Shown here: in pieces, positions 61,897-64,000 of the stretch
How positions within the stretch are numbered: position 1 is the first letter of the stretch
Layout: each line of letters opens with the position of its first letter
Assembly: GCA_013373175.1 (NCBI GenBank)
Contig: JABXII010000018.1
Coordinates: 62,001-126,000, forward strand
Direction: 5' to 3'
DNA: 64,000 bases
From: Campylobacteraceae bacterium
GTDB taxonomy: Bacteria > Campylobacterota > Campylobacteria > Campylobacterales > Arcobacteraceae
The notes under the pieces: model-generated
What the model was told of the DNA's origin: nothing
The model's database searches: none
What the model saw: only the letters and a program-made list of their open reading frames with translations
Position numbers and translations under genes: made by a program

Positions 61897-62403
61897 ATGA
61901 TTAGTAAAGAATTACAAAAAGCTTTAATAGAGCAACTTAACAAAGAATACCAGTCTGCTTATATTTATTTAGGTATGAGTGCATATGCTGCTAAAGAGGG
62001 TTTTAATGGAGCTTCAAACTGGTTTTTAATTCAATACCAAGAAGAAGTTGCACACGGAATGAAACTATTTAAATATCTTGAAGACCAAGATGTTGAAATA
62101 AAACTTCCTTCTATTTCTGAAGTAAAAGTTGAATACAAGTCTTTACTTGATGTATTTAAAAAATCTCTTGCACATGAACAAATGATGAGTAAGAATTTAA
62201 ATATTTTAAGTGATTTAGCTATGAAAGACAAAGATCACGCTACTTATAACTTACTACAATGGTATGTTACAGAACAAGTTGAGGAAGAAGCAACAGTAAA
62301 AGAAATCATCGATCATATTAAGTTAGTTGGTGATAATGGATATGGATTATATACAATAGATAAAGAATTGGGTTCAAGAGTATTTAACGACCCAACAAAT
62401 TAA
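61897..62403 (+). CDS. ftn: Bacterial non-heme ferritin
   Basis: A 168-residue ferritin. Ferroxidase ligands are in place: Glu17 (NKEYQSAYIYL), Glu50 and His53 (QYQEEVAHGMKL), Glu94 (HEQMMSKN) and Gln127 (TEQVEEEA). It stores iron as a 24-mer. AAAAAGGAG precedes the ATG and a TATAAT -10 lies ~30 bases upstream. Its stop is inside a strong terminator hairpin. Confidence 0.95.
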   Translation: MISKELQKALIEQLNKEYQSAYIYLGMSAYAAKEGFNGASNWFLIQYQEEVAHGMKLFKYLEDQDVEIKLPSISEVKVEYKSLLDVFKKSLAHEQMMSKNLNILSDLAMKDKDHATYNLLQWYVTEQVEEEATVKEIIDHIKLVGDNGYGLYTIDKELGSRVFNDPTN

Positions 62404-62427
62404 GATAAGAGAAAATCTCTTATCTTA
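62401..62427. terminator. Bidirectional terminator after ferritin
   Basis: TAAGATAAGAGA-AAA-TCTCTTATCTTA is a perfect 12-bp stem with a 3-base loop. It contains the stop codons of both convergent genes. Confidence 0.8.
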
Positions 62428-62616
62428 TAGTACGTTTTTAAGAAGTTTTTTTAACCACTTATCAGCAGATTTTACATCTTCAAATTTTTGTGATTTTGCT
62501 ACTTGGTCTTTACCTTCATAAAATCTAACTCTAATACCATCTTCAACGTGGTCAATTTTTGTTCTTGTGATTCTATCTAAGTTAATATATACTCTATCAT
62601 TTAACTTTATAAACAT
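62425..62616 (-). CDS. Small conserved-looking hypothetical protein
   Basis: A 63-residue protein: MFIKLNDRVYINLDRITRTK and then VEDGIRVRFYEGKDQVAKSQ and a KWLKKLLKNVL amphipathic end. The layout resembles short beta-rich domains with an ending helix. AAAGGAG precedes the ATG. No family recognised. Coding is supported by the ribosome site and the shared terminator. Confidence 0.6.
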   Translation of the reverse strand: MFIKLNDRVYINLDRITRTKIDHVEDGIRVRFYEGKDQVAKSQKFEDVKSADKWLKKLLKNVL

Positions 62617-62659
62617 TTATACTCCTTTATTTTGAAATAAGATTATACCAAAAATAAGG

Positions 62660-63151
62660 TTATTTTATAAGGAACTGTCCAAGTTCTCTATTTTTTACTA
62701 ATCTTGAGCAATCAACAACTACTCCATGCATAGCGATATAAGTTCCATTTTCAACATCTGCACTTAAAAAACCTAAGGCTTGAGAAAAATTCATTGTAGC
62801 TTCAACTTCATCGATACTCATAGGAACCATAGCTCCTGTAAATACTATTTTTTTATCTATTCTTCTTTCTTTTATTAATTCAGATGTTAAATGAACAGTA
62901 TCTGTTCCATGAACAATAATTACCTTGTCATTTTCACTTGATTTAATTGCTTCACAAATCTTTTCTCTATCTGAATCTGTCATATCTAAACTATCTTTTG
63001 AAACTATATTTTTAATTTCAAACTCTACATTATGACAAGAAGCTATTATTTTATCTAAGGCAATATTATCCGTAGGGACTTCTAGTTGTCCCTTTATTGG
63101 ATTGTATCTTTTATTAAATGTTCCACCTGTATTTATTACAGTTATTTTCAT
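62660..63151 (-). CDS. Short asparaginase-domain protein (N-terminal half only)
   Basis: A 163-residue protein matching only the N-terminal half of L-asparaginases: VINTGGTFNKRY with nucleophile-type Thr11, VIIVHGTDTVHLTSELI (Thr83-Asp84) and VFTGAMVPM. Full enzymes have ~330 residues and need the C-terminal domain for the dimer. Either a stand-alone family of its own or a truncated gene; the frame is clean with its own stop. It lies 11 bases after aspA, so a link with aspartate use is plausible. Confidence 0.8.
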   Translation of the reverse strand: MKITVINTGGTFNKRYNPIKGQLEVPTDNIALDKIIASCHNVEFEIKNIVSKDSLDMTDSDREKICEAIKSSENDKVIIVHGTDTVHLTSELIKERRIDKKIVFTGAMVPMSIDEVEATMNFSQALGFLSADVENGTYIAMHGVVVDCSRLVKNRELGQFLIK

Positions 63152-63162
63152 CTATTTTTCCT

Positions 63163-64000
63163 TTAAATGTCGTCGTAGTTATTTACCATATTTTTTGGAT
63201 GTAGAAGTTCATCTAACTCTTCTTTAGTAAATAGTTCTTGCTCTAAAATAATATCATACACTCTTCTATTTGTTGCAAGAGCTTCTTTTGCTAAAGCTGA
63301 ACTTTTTTCATAACCTAAAATAGGATTTAGGCAAGTTACTAAAGTTACAGAATTTAAAATATTATTCATACATACTTCTTCATTTGCAGTAATACCTTTT
63401 ACACACTTCTCGGCTAAAGTATAAAAAGATCTTCTCATCATATTTATAGAAGTAAATAATTTATGAGCAACTAATGGTTCAAATACATTTAATTGTAATT
63501 GTCCACCTTCACAAGCTAAAGCAATAGTTGTATCTGCTCCAATTACTTCATATGCAACTTGATTTACAACTTCTGGAATTACAGGATTTACTTTTCCTGG
63601 CATAATAGAACTTCCAGGTTGTACTTTAGGAAGATTAATCTCATTTAATCCAGCTCTTGGCCCTGAACTTAAAAGTCTTAAGTCATTACATATTTTAGAA
63701 ATTTTAATAGCAACTCTTTTTAAAATACCAGAGATATGAACAAAGTCACCAGTATCTTGTGTTGCTTCAATTAAGTTAGAAGCACTTTCATAATCAATTC
63801 CAGTTACATCTCTAAGATTGTTGATTACTTTTTTTCTATATGCTTTTTTAGTATTAATACCTGTACCAATTGCAGTTGCACCAAGATTTACTTCTTTTAA
63901 TAAAGTTTGACAATCTCTTAATCTAAAAATATCATCATCAATCATTACAGCATATGTTTTGAACTCTTGACCTAAAGTCATAGGAACTGCATCTTGAAGT
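63163..64000 (-). CDS. aspA: Aspartate ammonia-lyase (5' end outside window)
   Basis: The C-terminal ~279 residues of an aspartase/fumarase-family lyase. The reading frame continues past the first ATG at 63981 to the window edge with LQDAVPMTLGQEF. The family motif PGSSIMPGKVNPVIPEV is present, with GTGINTKKAYRKKV upstream and LALACEGGQLQLNVFEPL-type sequence after it. Aspartase deaminates aspartate to fumarate, a major carbon and electron-acceptor route in Campylobacterota. Class C fumarase is the alternative, but LQDAVPMTLGQEF favours aspartase. Confidence 0.88.
   Translation of the reverse strand, partial: LQDAVPMTLGQEFKTYAVMIDDDIFRLRDCQTLLKEVNLGATAIGTGINTKKAYRKKVINNLRDVTGIDYESASNLIEATQDTGDFVHISGILKRVAIKISKICNDLRLLSSGPRAGLNEINLPKVQPGSSIMPGKVNPVIPEVVNQVAYEVIGADTTIALACEGGQLQLNVFEPLVAHKLFTSINMMRRSFYTLAEKCVKGITANEEVCMNNILNSVTLVTCLNPILGYEKSSALAKEALATNRRVYDIILEQELFTKEELDELLHPKNMVNNYDDI

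Overview
This window reads as chromosomal DNA from a Campylobacterota bacterium, most likely of the Arcobacter group. It is very AT-rich and densely coded on both strands. It carries lineage-typical genes: a CiaB homologue, a PgbA-like plasminogen-binding protein, a DUF6172 protein, a lone competence-type secretin, a Campylobacterota-style CmoA and many chemotaxis and c-di-GMP proteins. I saw no rRNA, tRNA, CRISPR array, prophage or insertion sequence. Assignments rest on reading motifs by eye, with no database search.

Layout. 0-5.6 kb: the end of murA, an HdrB-like protein without cysteines, a membrane-anchored HNH-like zinc protein, a BCCT transporter, a secretin and a YigZ protein. 5.7-11.8 kb: a plus-strand housekeeping run (tlyA, ribF, cmoA, bcp, pgbA-like, glcD, yihY-like). 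11.8-13.7 kb: a B12-binding protein with a CarH-like Wx9EH motif, translationally coupled to an orphan histidine kinase. 13.7-19.3 kb: pentapeptide and thioredoxin proteins, dbpA (apparently started at a non-AUG codon), a NIT-domain chemoreceptor and a DedA protein. 19.5-21.5 kb: an EAL phosphodiesterase coupled to a degenerate GGDEF protein. 21.5-29 kb: one minus-strand block, read in the order sensor kinase, response regulator, TRAP transporter (P, Q, M), pxpA, pxpB, pxpC. This looks like a regulated uptake and cleavage module for 5-oxoproline or a related carboxylate.

29-38.4 kb: mixed accessory and small genes, including a tandem pair of paralogous unknown proteins, a TauE/LysR pair and a large unknown protein (370 aa). 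38.4-43.3 kb: a strongly folded intergenic element, htpG with a CIRCE operator, a small zinc protein, ciaB and a truncated globin. 43.3-51.7 kb: GGDEF proteins, a large NAD-glutamate dehydrogenase, YbaK and an AlkC-like repair protein. 51.9-55.8 kb: a complete FecI-FecR-FecA type iron signalling operon. 56-64 kb: a Cache chemoreceptor, leuA preceded by a leucine-rich leader peptide, an AraC regulator, Mn-pyrophosphatase, ferritin, a short asparaginase-like protein and the 3' part of aspA.

The most notable observations are: the B12-binding/histidine kinase pair, which looks like a possible light-sensing two-component input; a leuA leader peptide together with a LeuA that lacks its allosteric domain; the branched intergenic RNA-like element beside htpG; paired 11-bp-spaced repeats upstream of both the TRAP transporter and its regulator; and a zincin motif in CiaB.
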